DNA of 17,259 nucleotides from Alphaproteobacteria bacterium (GCA_024279745.1 JAJRRE010000104.1:1-17259); one strand, 5' to 3'. Positions 1-7,848 are shown, counted from the stretch's first letter. Made by a program: numbers and translations. Notes: generated by a model from the letters alone, not told the origin.

Positions 1-141
1 AATCTGGCCCATGCGATTATTGAAGTGCGGCAGGATCTGATTGGCGATGAGGCAGGGCAGGAGCTGTGGGCGCGCCGGTTTGTTGCTATCATGAACGATA
101 TTATGAGCGCGCCGCAATTGGCCAGTGTGCTGGCTGGTTAG
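1..141 (+). CDS. N-formylglutamate amidohydrolase family protein, C-terminal end (partial)
   Basis: An open frame enters from the left edge in phase 1 and ends at TAG 139-141, giving the last 46 residues. The stretch HAIIEVRQDLIGDEAG followed by a helical Trp-Ala-Arg-Arg segment resembles the C-terminal end of the FGase family (N-formylglutamate amidohydrolase-like), where an 'IEVRQDLI' strand is conserved. Family members hydrolyse N-formyl-L-glutamate to formate and glutamate in histidine degradation, but many alphaproteobacterial paralogues are untested. The DUF1244 gene starts 58 bases downstream on the same strand, an arrangement common in alphaproteobacteria, so the two may be cotranscribed. 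The catalytic region lies outside the window, so the call rests on the C-terminal motif and context only. Confidence 0.6.
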   Translation, partial: NLAHAIIEVRQDLIGDEAGQELWARRFVAIMNDIMSAPQLASVLAG

Positions 142-199
142 TCAGCTGGGTAGTTTGGCCGGTGCCGCGTCCGGTGCTGCGTAAAGAGAGGATAAAACT

Positions 200-508
200 A
201 TGAGCAAGATTGATGATGCCACCCGCATTGAGTTGGAAGCCGCCGCTTTTCGCAGACTGGTCGCCCATTTGCGTAAGCGCACCGATGTCCAGAATATAGA
301 TTTGATGACGCTATCTGGGTTTTGTCGCAACTGCCTGTCGAATTGGTACAAGGACGCGGCGGCCGAGCGTGAAATTGAGCTGTCAAAAGATGAATCGCGC
401 GAAATCGTCTATGGCATGCCCTATGCCCAATGGCGTGAGCGCTATCAAAGCGAGGTCAGCCCTGAGCAACAAGCGGCCTATGAGCGCGCAAAACCCAAAG
501 ATCACTAG
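200..508 (+). CDS. DUF1244 family protein
   Basis: A 102-residue protein starting at ATG 200 behind a good Shine-Dalgarno (GAGAGG, about 8 bases upstream). It matches the DUF1244 family throughout its length: an N-terminal helical part (AAAFRRLVAHLRKRTDVQNID), the family signature GFCRNCLSNWYKDAA near residues 40-55 with its paired cysteines, then ESREIVYGMPYAQW near residues 65-80. It is small, soluble and without a signal peptide or membrane segment. The Cys-x-x-Cys and nearby acidic residues could bind a metal, but I know of no established function. It lies between the N-formylglutamate amidohydrolase end and gapR, its usual alphaproteobacterial context. Family assignment is firm; function is unknown. 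Confidence 0.92.
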   Translation: MSKIDDATRIELEAAAFRRLVAHLRKRTDVQNIDLMTLSGFCRNCLSNWYKDAAAEREIELSKDESREIVYGMPYAQWRERYQSEVSPEQQAAYERAKPKDH

Positions 509-839
509 GACCCACATGAGGGGGAAACCAGGATAGCCGCGAAGTCGTCGCTACCCGTGATGATTTTATTGTCGCGGCGCTGTCGATTTTGCTTGCCTGA
601 TTCTGTGGATGACTTTGAACGAATATGCCCAAACTCAAAAAACTTGGGATGAAGTGATGCCAATGCTTGCTGATGGCGAGGCCCAATTCTAATGTTGGCC
701 TGATCGGAGCACTTTGCCGCTTGAAGCCTAGGCCGCGCGACTTATACCCGTGAGGGTCCGCATAAGCCTAAGATGGCAGCACACGATGGCAGCAGGGGTG
801 CTTCTTAAAGTTCAACAGATGTAACAGCTAGGGTAGGCC
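509..839. other. Intergenic region with possible remnant reading frames
   Basis: About 330 bases lie between the DUF1244 gene and gapR. No intact gene is convincing. Short protein-like stretches appear in different frames: RDDFIVAALSILLA ending at TGA 598-600, and a 27-codon ATG frame at 609-692 (MTLNEYAQTQKTWDEV...). Together they look like pieces of a decayed or frameshifted small gene. A weak GGGTAGG ribosome site precedes gapR. I see no terminator hairpin and no clear -35/-10 pair, although the gapR promoter should be in this stretch. Confidence 0.35.
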
Positions 840-1160
840 ATGACGACGCTACATGATTCAGCTCAAAAACAATTGCAGCAGCTCGTAGAGCAGATCGAAC
901 GGCTCGAAGAAGAAAAGAAGGCGATTGCCAGCGATATCAAGGATAAATATCTGGAAGCCAAATCGGTCGGCTTCGATGTCAAAGTGCTGCGCAAGATCGT
1001 GGCATTGCGCAAGAAGGAGACCAGTGAGCGCCAGGAAGAAGAAGCAATCCTGGATGTTTATCTGCACGCGTTAGGCATGTTGCTGGACGATCCCACACCG
1101 ATGGCGCCAATGGCACCGGCGGCGGCAGAAGTTTCGCCGATCATGCAAGCTGCTGAATAG
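840..1160 (+). CDS. gapR: GapR-family nucleoid-associated protein (DUF2312)
   Basis: A 106-residue, highly charged, mostly helical protein. Residues 1-80 match DUF2312/UPF0335: a long coiled coil (QLQQLVEQIERLEEEKKAIA) followed by the signature DIKDKYLEAKSVGFDVKVLRK and an ALRKKETSERQEEE segment. In Caulobacter this family is GapR, an essential protein that binds overtwisted, AT-rich DNA ahead of replication and transcription and stimulates type II topoisomerases. Lysines and arginines across the helices are consistent with DNA binding. The last 25 residues are a low-complexity Pro/Met/Ala tail (PMAPMAPAAAEV) beyond the conserved core. ATG 840 follows an AGGGTAGG site, and a strong terminator begins 45 bases after the stop, so the gene is probably a single unit or the end of one. 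Confidence 0.93.
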   Translation: MTTLHDSAQKQLQQLVEQIERLEEEKKAIASDIKDKYLEAKSVGFDVKVLRKIVALRKKETSERQEEEAILDVYLHALGMLLDDPTPMAPMAPAAAEVSPIMQAAE

Positions 1161-1204
1161 CTCAAGCTGCGCCTGCCACGTTGGCGATCAACTATTGCAA
1201 CAAC

Positions 1205-1240
1205 AAAAAACCGCACTGGAGTTTTCCGGTGCGGTTTTTT
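1205..1240 (+). terminator. Rho-independent terminator of gapR
   Basis: A 13-bp stem (AAACCGCACTGGA at 1208-1220 with TCCGGTGCGGTTT at 1225-1237, one G-T pair) closes a GTTT loop and runs into a T tract through 1240. It sits 45 bases after the gapR stop. The A run on the other side gives it some bidirectional character. Confidence 0.93.
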
Positions 1241-1425
1241 GTGTTGTTTGACAGATACCATGGCTGAGCCCCGTACCCAAAATTGGCATGTTGTGAGGGG
1301 GGCAGAAGCGTAACCGCGAAATCTTTCTGCCAAATGGCGATTGGGTGGTAGGGTTGTTCGGGGCGCCTCAACAATCAAATGGCGCTCGCAGCGGCGATTT
1401 GAGATCACATGGTGGGAGCAGTCAA

Positions 1426-2010
1426 ATGAGTACAACAGGTATAAGCTCGACAAAGTACAAAGATCAAATGCGCGACTATCATATGCAAATTAATGCGCTG
1501 CGTGAAAAGATGCGCGCGTTGCGCGGGGACCAGAGCCGTGAGCCGGTCGAAGATTACACGTTCAAAGACGCGCAGGGCGAGGTGCAGCTGTCGAGCCTGT
1601 TCGGCGATAAGTCAACACTGTTTGTGATCCACAACATGGGCAAGTCCTGCACCTATTGCACGCTTTGGGCCGACGGCTTCAATGGTGTGCTGCCGCATTT
1701 GCAGGACCGGGCCGCCTTTGTCATGACCTCGCCCGATGCGCCCGATGTGCAGCAGGATTTTGCCAGCTCGCGCGGCTGGGCCTTTCAGATTCTGTCGAAC
1801 AAAGACAACAGCTTTGCGCAGGACATGGGATATAAGAGTGAAAACGGCTGGGAGCCGGGCGTTTCAGTTTTCCAGAAAAACGACGATGGCGCCATGGTGC
1901 GGGTCGCCAATACCAGCTTTGGCCCGGGCGACGATTATTGCGGCGTCTGGCATTTGTTTGATTTGATCCCTGAAGGCACAGACGGCTGGCAACCCAAATC
2001 CAAATATTAA
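1426..2010 (+). CDS. DUF899 family thioredoxin-fold protein
   Basis: A 194-residue soluble protein. The start chosen is ATG 1426, preceded by GGGAG seven bases upstream. An in-frame upstream GTG at 1345 would add 27 residues of low-quality sequence and is rejected. After a helical N-terminus, residues 43-62 (DYTFKDAQGEVQLSSLFG) and 65-90 (LFVIHNMGKSCTYCTLWADGF) show the thioredoxin-like fold of DUF899/COG4312, with Cys75 and Cys78 forming a CTYC motif. The end (YCGVWHLFDLIPEGTDGW) is the typical family terminus. Members are predicted redox proteins of unknown substrate. No partner gene is linked: the next gene converges from the right, ending 55 bases away. Confidence 0.88.
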   Translation: MSTTGISSTKYKDQMRDYHMQINALREKMRALRGDQSREPVEDYTFKDAQGEVQLSSLFGDKSTLFVIHNMGKSCTYCTLWADGFNGVLPHLQDRAAFVMTSPDAPDVQQDFASSRGWAFQILSNKDNSFAQDMGYKSENGWEPGVSVFQKNDDGAMVRVANTSFGPGDDYCGVWHLFDLIPEGTDGWQPKSKY

Positions 2011-2064
2011 AAAGTGCCGCCCAATAGCCTGCGCTTTGCTGCCCGTTCGCTTGCCCGGTTCCAT

Positions 2065-3677
2065 TCAACCGTCCTGGGTTGTAACCCGGCGGCGTTTCAA
2101 AGGGCTATTGCCACGCCCGTTGCGTTGGGCTGGGGATGTGCGGCCGTATAGGGCGTTAAGATCAACCGCCTTGCCGGTGAACTGTTGCGATAACAGCAAC
2201 CGCGCCACTCCCGCGCCGGGGCGAAATTGCAAGGGCGGAATGGTGTCGATGCCGTCCAGCAGATCGAGGGTCTTTACCGCATCGGGATGGGTCAGCTGAA
2301 TGAGCGCCGGATCATCGGCAGAAGCGCTGGCGGTCAACAGGGGCGCAATCGGGAAGGGGCGATAGGACATCTCATCGGGATGCTCTTCATCATAAGCGGG
2401 CGCTTGCACCCAGCCATTGCTCCACCCGTCCGCGCGTTGCGGCGTGTCAACCGGTCTGGACGTCGAGGCGCCGGTGAAGCTGGTCAGCGCGCTACGCGGA
2501 ATGGAGGCACCCAAACTGGCAAGCCTTGCTGGCGGCGGGGCCGGTGGTCCCAATGTTGTGCGTGGTCCAAAGGCTGTGCGTGGTTTCAAGGCTGCGCGTG
2601 GGCGTGGGCGCGAAACTGAGCGCGGGGGCTGCACCAATGACGGCCCTTGTTGCAAACCGGCCAGGGCCAGCCGCGCCAGTTTATTGCGCTCCAAAGCTGT
2701 TGGCTGCGTGCTTCCAGCGCCGCGGCGTCGCGCTAGACGTGGCGCTGATTTCAAGACAAGTCGCGGGGCAGGTTGCGCGCTGGCAGCGGCGATGCGGCGC
2801 CCAGGTGCACCGGCGGCGGCAGGTTTGCGCGCCCGATTGATACGGGTTTTAAACGCCGGCGTGTTAGCGGCCACCAAGATTGCGGCAGCGCGTCCATTGC
2901 GGCGGTCATGGAAGCTGGCAATCTGCCCCGCCAGCCGTTTATGCCGGGCTTGCGCAATGCGCACGTCCTTGCGTGTGATTGGGGCGCCGCGCGCCGGGCG
3001 ATGCAAGGATGTTCCCTTGGGAAACAGCAAGGCCAACTCATAGCGCGGCAAACGCGGCCAATGGCGCACGCGCCCGGTATCGACATGCACAAAAGGGATT
3101 GCCGATGTGGGATAATAACCGACGCCGCCCTGCTGGCGCACCAATGCCGAATAGCGCAATTTTTTCAACGGCACATCGGGGAAGTATATATCCATGGCCT
3201 TGCCCAGAATATGCTGTGAACGTTTGGCTTGGCCGCCGCGTGTTCGGCGCAGCATGTTGTTGGTTTTTAAAGAGCGGAAGCCCGAATAATGTGAATTGGT
3301 TTTCTAGCGCCCAGCTCCTGGCGGATGTCCCAGATCAGATCGAGCAGTTTGGGGTCCATTTTAGTTGGCTCATTGCGCCGCCAGTCGCGCAAAATCCAGT
3401 TCAGTTTTTTGAGCCCGGCGGGGACAAATTTGCCATTCTTCTTGAACTGAATCGTGACCCGTTCTTTATTGTGGATGTTGTAGAAAGATAAGGTGCGGTT
3501 GGCACCATAGCCGGCCAGCAGCGCGGTGCCGCCGCCGAGCATGACACCCAAGGTCACGGCCACAAACAGCGACGCAAGAACCACAGCGGTGCGAGGGCCG
3601 GCACATATTGGACGTCCGGCACAAAATGAGCACCAACGCAATGCGCGGCTGGAAGTCTGGCTGTTTCGCAGTGCCAC
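2065..3677 (-). pseudogene. DUF882 / MepK-like (peptidase M15 fold) murein endopeptidase, frameshifted
   Basis: Two overlapping minus-strand frames (3677-3267 and 3255-2065) together make one DUF882 protein. The upstream frame has a GTG start at 3677 with GGGGA six bases before it, a membrane anchor (about residues 31-58), then TLSFYNIHNKERVTIQF and NWILRDWRRNEP, and stops after PIHII. The other frame continues without loss as SGFRSLKTNNMLRR. Adding one A near plus-strand 3285-3286 restores a 537-residue protein. The restored numbering gives an M15 metal site: His156 and Asp163 (SQHILGKAMD) and His198 (FVHVD). The last 270 or so residues are a Pro/Ala/Arg-rich tail. In E. coli, YcbK (MepK) cleaves the 3-3 cross-links made by L,D-transpeptidases, and the neighbouring transpeptidase fits that pairing. 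As read here the catalytic part is out of frame; a sequencing error is possible. Confidence 0.8.
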
Positions 3678-3701
3678 GACTGATCCCCGTTTTTAATCCG
3701 G

Positions 3702-3737
3702 CCAATTTACCCATAGGTACCAATTTACCCATAGGTA
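3702..3737. repeat. Perfect 18-bp tandem duplication
   Basis: CCAATTTACCCATAGGTA occurs twice head to tail (3702-3719 and 3720-3737) with no mismatch. It lies 25-60 bases upstream of the GTG start of the DUF882 gene, in its likely 5' leader. Each unit contains a partial palindrome (TACC...GGTA). Confidence 0.9.
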
Positions 3738-3982
3738 TAAGGGCGTTGGCAATATTCGCGCCCGATTCGCTTTAATCTTAAGCTATTGCGGTGGGAACAG
3801 ATAGCCCGGCAAAAGGTGCGTCTCCCATTTGGCTGGAAAGTGCGGCTGGGATGAGGCGGCTTGAGGACAATTGCAAGGTGAAACAAGGGATTGGCGTATT
3901 GGATGCCGGGCGCGCGGAACGAACACAGCTCGTTGCCGTAAGCCGCAATATCGGCCGCAGCAACAGCGCATATTCTTTTATG

Positions 3983-4016
3983 TGGCTTCTCCAGTTCTTC
4001 TGTCTGGCTTCTCCAG
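3983..4016. repeat. 12-bp direct repeat pair
   Basis: TGGCTTCTCCAG occurs at 3983-3994 and again at 4005-4016, a 22-base period. It lies just downstream of the transpeptidase stop. The right copy also forms a small TGGCT/AGCCA hairpin. No function is evident. Confidence 0.6.
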
Positions 4017-4089
4017 CCACCTGCCCAAGCCATACGGTGCGAATAATTTCACCGCTATACCTCGCGCGCTGGTCCCGCTCAAATCCCGA

Positions 4090-6030
4090 CTACAGGTCGC
4101 CAAATATTTCCTGGAACAGGGTCTTCTTCGGTTTGCGAACCCGCGGGCGTTTCTTGGCCACACGAACTGGCGTGCGTGAAACCGGCACCGGCGAGATTTG
4201 CTTGTATTTCCCGGACATAGCCAGTGCGATCCGTTTTTCATGGCCATAGACATCACGGTAATAGTTGATCTTTCCCGACGGACCAACGACGGCCGTGAAA
4301 TAGGTGACGTGGACCGGCAGATCCTTCTTTAAATAGGCCTGATAGGTCGTGACCGGGCCATTGACGATCGCGCGCACCCGGCTTTTCGACATATTCTGGT
4401 CGGCGCGCAATATGATTTCAGCAAGCTTGATCGGATTGCGCACCCGCACACAGCCATGGCTATAGGCGCGTGTTGTGCGATTAAACAGGCCCTTGCTGGT
4501 CGTGTCGTGCAGATACACCGCATGTTTGTTAGGGAATTTGAACTTGACCTTACCAAGCACATTTTTCGGGCCCGGCAATTGTTTAACGGCACATTTGGAG
4601 ATGTCGACACTGGCGGGAGCCGGCTCGGAACTATCCCAAAAGCTTTTCTTTTTGCGTTTGCCGTAAGCGCTACGCGGGCAATCCATAACCATATTCATTC
4701 GCTTCAGAAACGATGTGCCGTTGCGGCGTAGATTGGGACCGATCTCCTGCATCTTGATCGATGTGGGAATATACCAAGAGGGATGAAACTCGATCCATTT
4801 CATGTTTTTGGAGAAAACTGGTGTTTGGTTTCTGGTCTTGCCGACGACGACGCGCTCGGTGTGAATGACCTTGCCGTTTTTTTGCACGCGAATGCGGTAT
4901 TCAGGAATATTGACCCAAATATGCATGGCACCCAAATTACTCGGCATCCAGCGCCATTGCTCAATATTAACCAGCAGTTTTTTCGGGTTCCCCCTCACGG
5001 TGCCGCCGCCATTAAGGGCGCCGCGGGTGCCGGGGCCGACAACGCCATCAACGTCCAGGCCTTTGGTTTTTTGGAATTTCTTCACCGCCAAAACGAGTTC
5101 TTGGTCGAACAGGCTGGCCTCATCCGGCTCCAGCGGTGTAACCTCCAGCCGTTGTCGCAATAGGGCAACAGTTTTGTGCCGCATCCCCTTTTTCAAAGTT
5201 GGCCCTGCCGGCAGACGTGGGCCTTTGGATTTGGCCGCTGGCTCAACAGCACCGCGCTGCATGGCTTTATAGTGGCGCAACAATGCCAAAAACTGTGGAT
5301 GTTTAGGATGGAAACCGCGTAAAATTTCGGCGGGATCTTGATCCGTACTCACCTGTTCCAAAACGTCTTTGGGGTCGAGCAATTCGGGTTTGCGGTCCAG
5401 AAAATAGGAAATCTTGGCTGGAATGGTGCGCCCGCCACGGGCAAAACGCGCATATTTCAAAACCGCACGGCTTAATTTAACTTCGGCAGCGGCCAAAGTT
5501 TGCGGTGATAAGTCAATTCCGTCGGAACGGGCCGCAGCCAGGTCAGGCAATGCAAAAGCGCCAGCAGGCAAAGCCCAGTCGCCGGCCTTACGGATTTCGT
5601 TCATGACGGTGGTCGCGCGTTTGCTCAGGCCTTTGCGCCCGACCCAAACCGGCAGATTACCACGGCTGGCATAAAACTGTGTCAGAGCACCACGCTCGGT
5701 CTTTTCAATCTTGCTCGCGGAACGGCGGCCCTTGCTCAATCTGTTTTGCAATTCGATCCCGATGACATCATCGACGCCAATCAGCCGGGACGGCGCGTCC
5801 GGCTCTATCGCCTGCGCTGGTGCGCTAAGGGAGATCAGAATGCTGAATGATAAGATGCCGACATGTTTTGCCAGTTTGCACGTCTTTGGTACTGTGCGGC
5901 AGGCGCAAATCGAAGTTGTGCGGCAGGCGCAAATCGAAGTTGTGCGGCAGGCGCAAATCGAAGTTGTGCGGCAGGCGCAAATCGGAGCTGTGCGGCTGGC
6001 GCGAAATTGGTCGGCATTCAACTTCATCAT
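4090..6030 (-). CDS. YcbB-type murein L,D-transpeptidase (YkuD domain)
   Basis: A 646-residue periplasmic enzyme predicted to form 3-3 (mDAP-mDAP) cross-links in peptidoglycan. I chose ATG 6030 because AGAGG sits eight bases upstream; a TTG at 6063 in the same frame has no good site. From this start: about residues 16-47 are Cys-rich octapeptide repeats; 53-74 a signal peptide ending in APAQA; about 115-260 the YcbB scaffold domain; 279-339 a peptidoglycan-binding domain (VDGVVGPGTRGALN); and about 360-545 the catalytic YkuD domain with the SHGCVRV motif (catalytic Cys527, His525). Length and domain order fit the E. coli YcbB/LdtD type. The DUF882 gene follows on the same strand, and a terminator separates it from the regulator upstream, so it probably has its own promoter. 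The repeat-bearing extension before the signal peptide is odd. Confidence 0.93.
   Translation of the reverse strand: MMKLNADQFRASRTAPICACRTTSICACRTTSICACRTTSICACRTVPKTCKLAKHVGILSFSILISLSAPAQAIEPDAPSRLIGVDDVIGIELQNRLSKGRRSASKIEKTERGALTQFYASRGNLPVWVGRKGLSKRATTVMNEIRKAGDWALPAGAFALPDLAAARSDGIDLSPQTLAAAEVKLSRAVLKYARFARGGRTIPAKISYFLDRKPELLDPKDVLEQVSTDQDPAEILRGFHPKHPQFLALLRHYKAMQRGAVEPAAKSKGPRLPAGPTLKKGMRHKTVALLRQRLEVTPLEPDEASLFDQELVLAVKKFQKTKGLDVDGVVGPGTRGALNGGGTVRGNPKKLLVNIEQWRWMPSNLGAMHIWVNIPEYRIRVQKNGKVIHTERVVVGKTRNQTPVFSKNMKWIEFHPSWYIPTSIKMQEIGPNLRRNGTSFLKRMNMVMDCPRSAYGKRKKKSFWDSSEPAPASVDISKCAVKQLPGPKNVLGKVKFKFPNKHAVYLHDTTSKGLFNRTTRAYSHGCVRVRNPIKLAEIILRADQNMSKSRVRAIVNGPVTTYQAYLKKDLPVHVTYFTAVVGPSGKINYYRDVYGHEKRIALAMSGKYKQISPVPVSRTPVRVAKKRPRVRKPKKTLFQEIFGDL
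5893..6012. repeat. 24-bp minisatellite, about five units, inside the transpeptidase N-terminus
   Basis: Unit TGTGCGGCAGGCGCAAATCG plus four bases (AAGT). Copies at 5893-5916, 5917-5940 and 5941-5964 are identical. The fourth (5965-5988) differs at its end (GGAGC), and a diverged fifth spans 5989-6012. The period is a multiple of three, so on the minus strand it encodes repeated octapeptides (ICACRTTS) without breaking the frame. The identity of the inner copies suggests recent slippage or conversion. Confidence 0.95.
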
Positions 6031-6152
6031 GCGGGTGGCCTCTTTATCGGTTAGCCCAGACAATCTATCCCAGCCCCTGCCGTGAAGCTAGCTAAGAGCA
6101 GAGCACAACTGCGTTATAATGCCCTGCTTTGCATCTAACTGTGGCGGAAATG
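6031..6152 (-). promoter_or_regulatory. Probable promoter region of the L,D-transpeptidase gene
   Basis: This lies between the terminator (6153-6183) and the chosen start (6030), so it should contain the transpeptidase promoter. On the minus strand a TATAAC hexamer (plus-strand 6114-6119) could be a -10, but no good -35 stands 17 bases before it. The same stretch also has GG-N10-GC spacing reminiscent of a sigma-54 element, but the flanking bases do not match. Both readings are weak. Confidence 0.25.
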
Positions 6153-6183
6153 ACAAAGGCCCAGCTGGAAGCTGGGCCTTTGT
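6153..6183 (-). terminator. Terminator after the sigma-54 response regulator
   Basis: A perfect 14-bp stem, ACAAAGGCCCAGCT (6153-6166) with AGCTGGGCCTTTGT (6170-6183), closes a GGA loop. Read on the minus strand it follows the regulator's stop by about 145 bases and ends in CCTTTGTCATTTCC. The A/T-rich ends on both sides may let it work in both directions. Confidence 0.85.
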
Positions 6184-6327
6184 TGGCATTTCAATGGTCT
6201 CATAGGGGGATACAAGTTGAAAGCCAAGGGGAAACAAAAGGACCAAAAGAGCTGCTTGGCCGCAGTAAAACAGTTGTGGTTTTGCCAGCAGGGTGTAAGG
6301 GCGGGCGCAGTTTAAGGGCTAAAAGGG

Positions 6328-7848
6328 CTAGTTAGCCGAGCTGGCTATGCGATCTTCAAGACCATAGTCGCGCATTTTGCGATAGAGGGTCGAGCGGCCG
6401 ATCTTGAGCCGTTTGGCAACTTCGGTCATATGGCCACGATAGCGGCCCAATGCCAGCCGGATCATGTCAGCTTCCATTTCTTCCAGTGAGCGAATATCGC
6501 CGGTTTCATTGACCGCCGGTATACCGATTGAGCTGCGCCCTTCATCGCGCGGCAAGGCCATGGTCTGCGGTACGGTACTTTCTGCACCGATCAAAGCCGG
6601 GCCGGTGTGAATTGGGGGGGGAGCAACCTGGTTTGGTGCGGCGGGAATTTCTGTTTCAAAACCCTCAACATGAGTAGCGATTTGCGGGAATTCTGCGACA
6701 CCCAATTCGGGGCTGTCGGCCAGCACGACGGCTCTGAAACACGCGTTTTCCAGTTGGCGCACATTACCGGGCCAGCTATAGGCCAACATTAATTGCGCGG
6801 CGTGATCGCTCAGGCCATTAATGCGTTTGCTTTCTTCGGCGGCAAAGCGGGCAATGAAGTGATTGGCCAGCTCCAGGATGTCCTCGCGGCGCTCGCGCAA
6901 TGGCGGCACCATGACGGGGAAAACGTTGAGGCGGTAATAGAGATCCTCGCGGAATTTACCGTCTTTAACCAACTGGATCATGTCGCGGTTGGTCGCCGAA
7001 ATCAGCCGGAAATCTACCTTAACGGATTTCTTTGAACCAACCGGATCGATCTCGCCTTCTTGCAACGCGCGCAATAATTTCACCTGGGCGTCGAGCGGCA
7101 GTTCGCCAACTTCATCCAAGAACAATGTGCCGCCATCGGCTTCTTGGAATTTACCGGTGCGTTTGTCTGTGGCGCCGGTGAAGGAGCCTTTTTCATGGCC
7201 GAACAAAATGCTCTCGACTAGATTTTCGGGAATGGCGCCGCAATTGACTGTGACGAAGGGTTTGCCGGCGCGTTCAGACTCGCCTTGAATGGCGCGCGCA
7301 ATAACTTCCTTGCCAACCCCGGATTCGCCTTCGATCAGAACCGCGATCTGCGATGTGGCAGCGCGTTTGCCCAGCGAAATAACCCGCTCCATGGAGGTGC
7401 CGTGACTGATCAGGTTGTCGAACGTCAGTTTGCCATCAGCCTTGCGTTTGATGCGTTTAATCTCGCCCTGCAACGCTTCGATCTTGAGGGCGCTTTTGAT
7501 GGTGATTTCCAGCCGCTCAGGCGCGACCGGCTTGATGACAAAGTCGCTGGCGCCAGCGCGCATCGCATTGATCGCCGTATCGACAGAGCCGTGGGAGGTC
7601 TGGACAACAACAGGAGGCGTATTTGATTGTTTCTGGACTTGTTTCAGCACCTGCATACCGTCGATGCCCGGCATAACCAGATCGAGAAGCATCAGCGAAA
7701 TTTCGCCGCTCTCACAGCTGCTCAAGATTTCAAGAGCCGCTTCGCCGCTGGGGGCGGTCTTGGTATCGAAGCCAAATCGTTTGATTGTCTCTTCGAGAAT
7801 GCGACGCTGAGCTGGATCATCATCGACGATAAGGACGCATTTTGCCAT
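6328..7848 (-). CDS. NtrC-family sigma-54-dependent response regulator
   Basis: 506 residues in the classical three-domain order. The receiver domain covers about 1-120: acidic pocket Asp10/Asp11, phosphoacceptor Asp56 in LLLDLVMPG, Thr84, and Lys106 in IKP. The AAA+ domain covers about 143-375, with Walker A GESGVGKE (174-181), the sigma-54 contact loop GSFTGA (221-226), Walker B GGTLFLDE (239-246) and SWPGNVRQLEN. A 75-residue Pro-rich linker and a Fis-type helix-turn-helix (EVAKRLKIGRSTLYRK) end it. The contact loop has Ser where the commonest form has Ala; this variant occurs in working activators. No sensor kinase is in the window, so it is an orphan here. Its place before the transpeptidase/DUF882 pair suggests, but does not show, control of envelope genes. 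ATG 7848 has only a weak GAG site. Confidence 0.95.
   Translation of the reverse strand: MAKCVLIVDDDPAQRRILEETIKRFGFDTKTAPSGEAALEILSSCESGEISLMLLDLVMPGIDGMQVLKQVQKQSNTPPVVVQTSHGSVDTAINAMRAGASDFVIKPVAPERLEITIKSALKIEALQGEIKRIKRKADGKLTFDNLISHGTSMERVISLGKRAATSQIAVLIEGESGVGKEVIARAIQGESERAGKPFVTVNCGAIPENLVESILFGHEKGSFTGATDKRTGKFQEADGGTLFLDEVGELPLDAQVKLLRALQEGEIDPVGSKKSVKVDFRLISATNRDMIQLVKDGKFREDLYYRLNVFPVMVPPLRERREDILELANHFIARFAAEESKRINGLSDHAAQLMLAYSWPGNVRQLENACFRAVVLADSPELGVAEFPQIATHVEGFETEIPAAPNQVAPPPIHTGPALIGAESTVPQTMALPRDEGRSSIGIPAVNETGDIRSLEEMEADMIRLALGRYRGHMTEVAKRLKIGRSTLYRKMRDYGLEDRIASSAN

Larger units (their letters stand above)
3678..4089. other. Intergenic gap between the transpeptidase and the DUF882 gene
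   Basis: About 410 bases lie between the two minus-strand envelope genes. Open frames here have no recognisable protein signature and overlap one another on both strands, so I call no gene. The region holds two short direct duplications (3702-3737 and 3983-4016, listed separately). It is long enough to carry a promoter for the DUF882 gene, but I see no convincing -35/-10 pair and no strong terminator after the transpeptidase. Confidence 0.45.

Noticed and set aside
1248..1253. TTGACA as a -35 for the DUF899 gene
   Set aside because: No acceptable -10 hexamer is found 16-18 bases downstream.
1345..1425. Upstream extension of the DUF899 protein
   Set aside because: The extension is low-quality sequence, and ATG 1426 has a proper GGGAG site.
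2417..3043. Long plus-strand frame opposite the DUF882 tail
   Set aside because: It is an Arg/Ala-rich shadow of the Pro/Ala/Arg-rich C-terminal tail, with no motif of its own.
3725..4033. A 102-codon minus-strand frame between the transpeptidase and the DUF882 gene
   Set aside because: Its translation has no family signature, it overlaps open frames on both strands, and it has no ribosome site. It looks like chance.
5893..6012. Possible CRISPR array
   Set aside because: The units are contiguous 24-mers with no spacers, and they lie inside a coding frame.
5847..6095. Plus-strand frames made of repeated CGRRKSKL or CAAGANRS units
   Set aside because: They are by-products of the 24-bp repeat, which is open in several frames. 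The minus-strand frame joins a complete transpeptidase.
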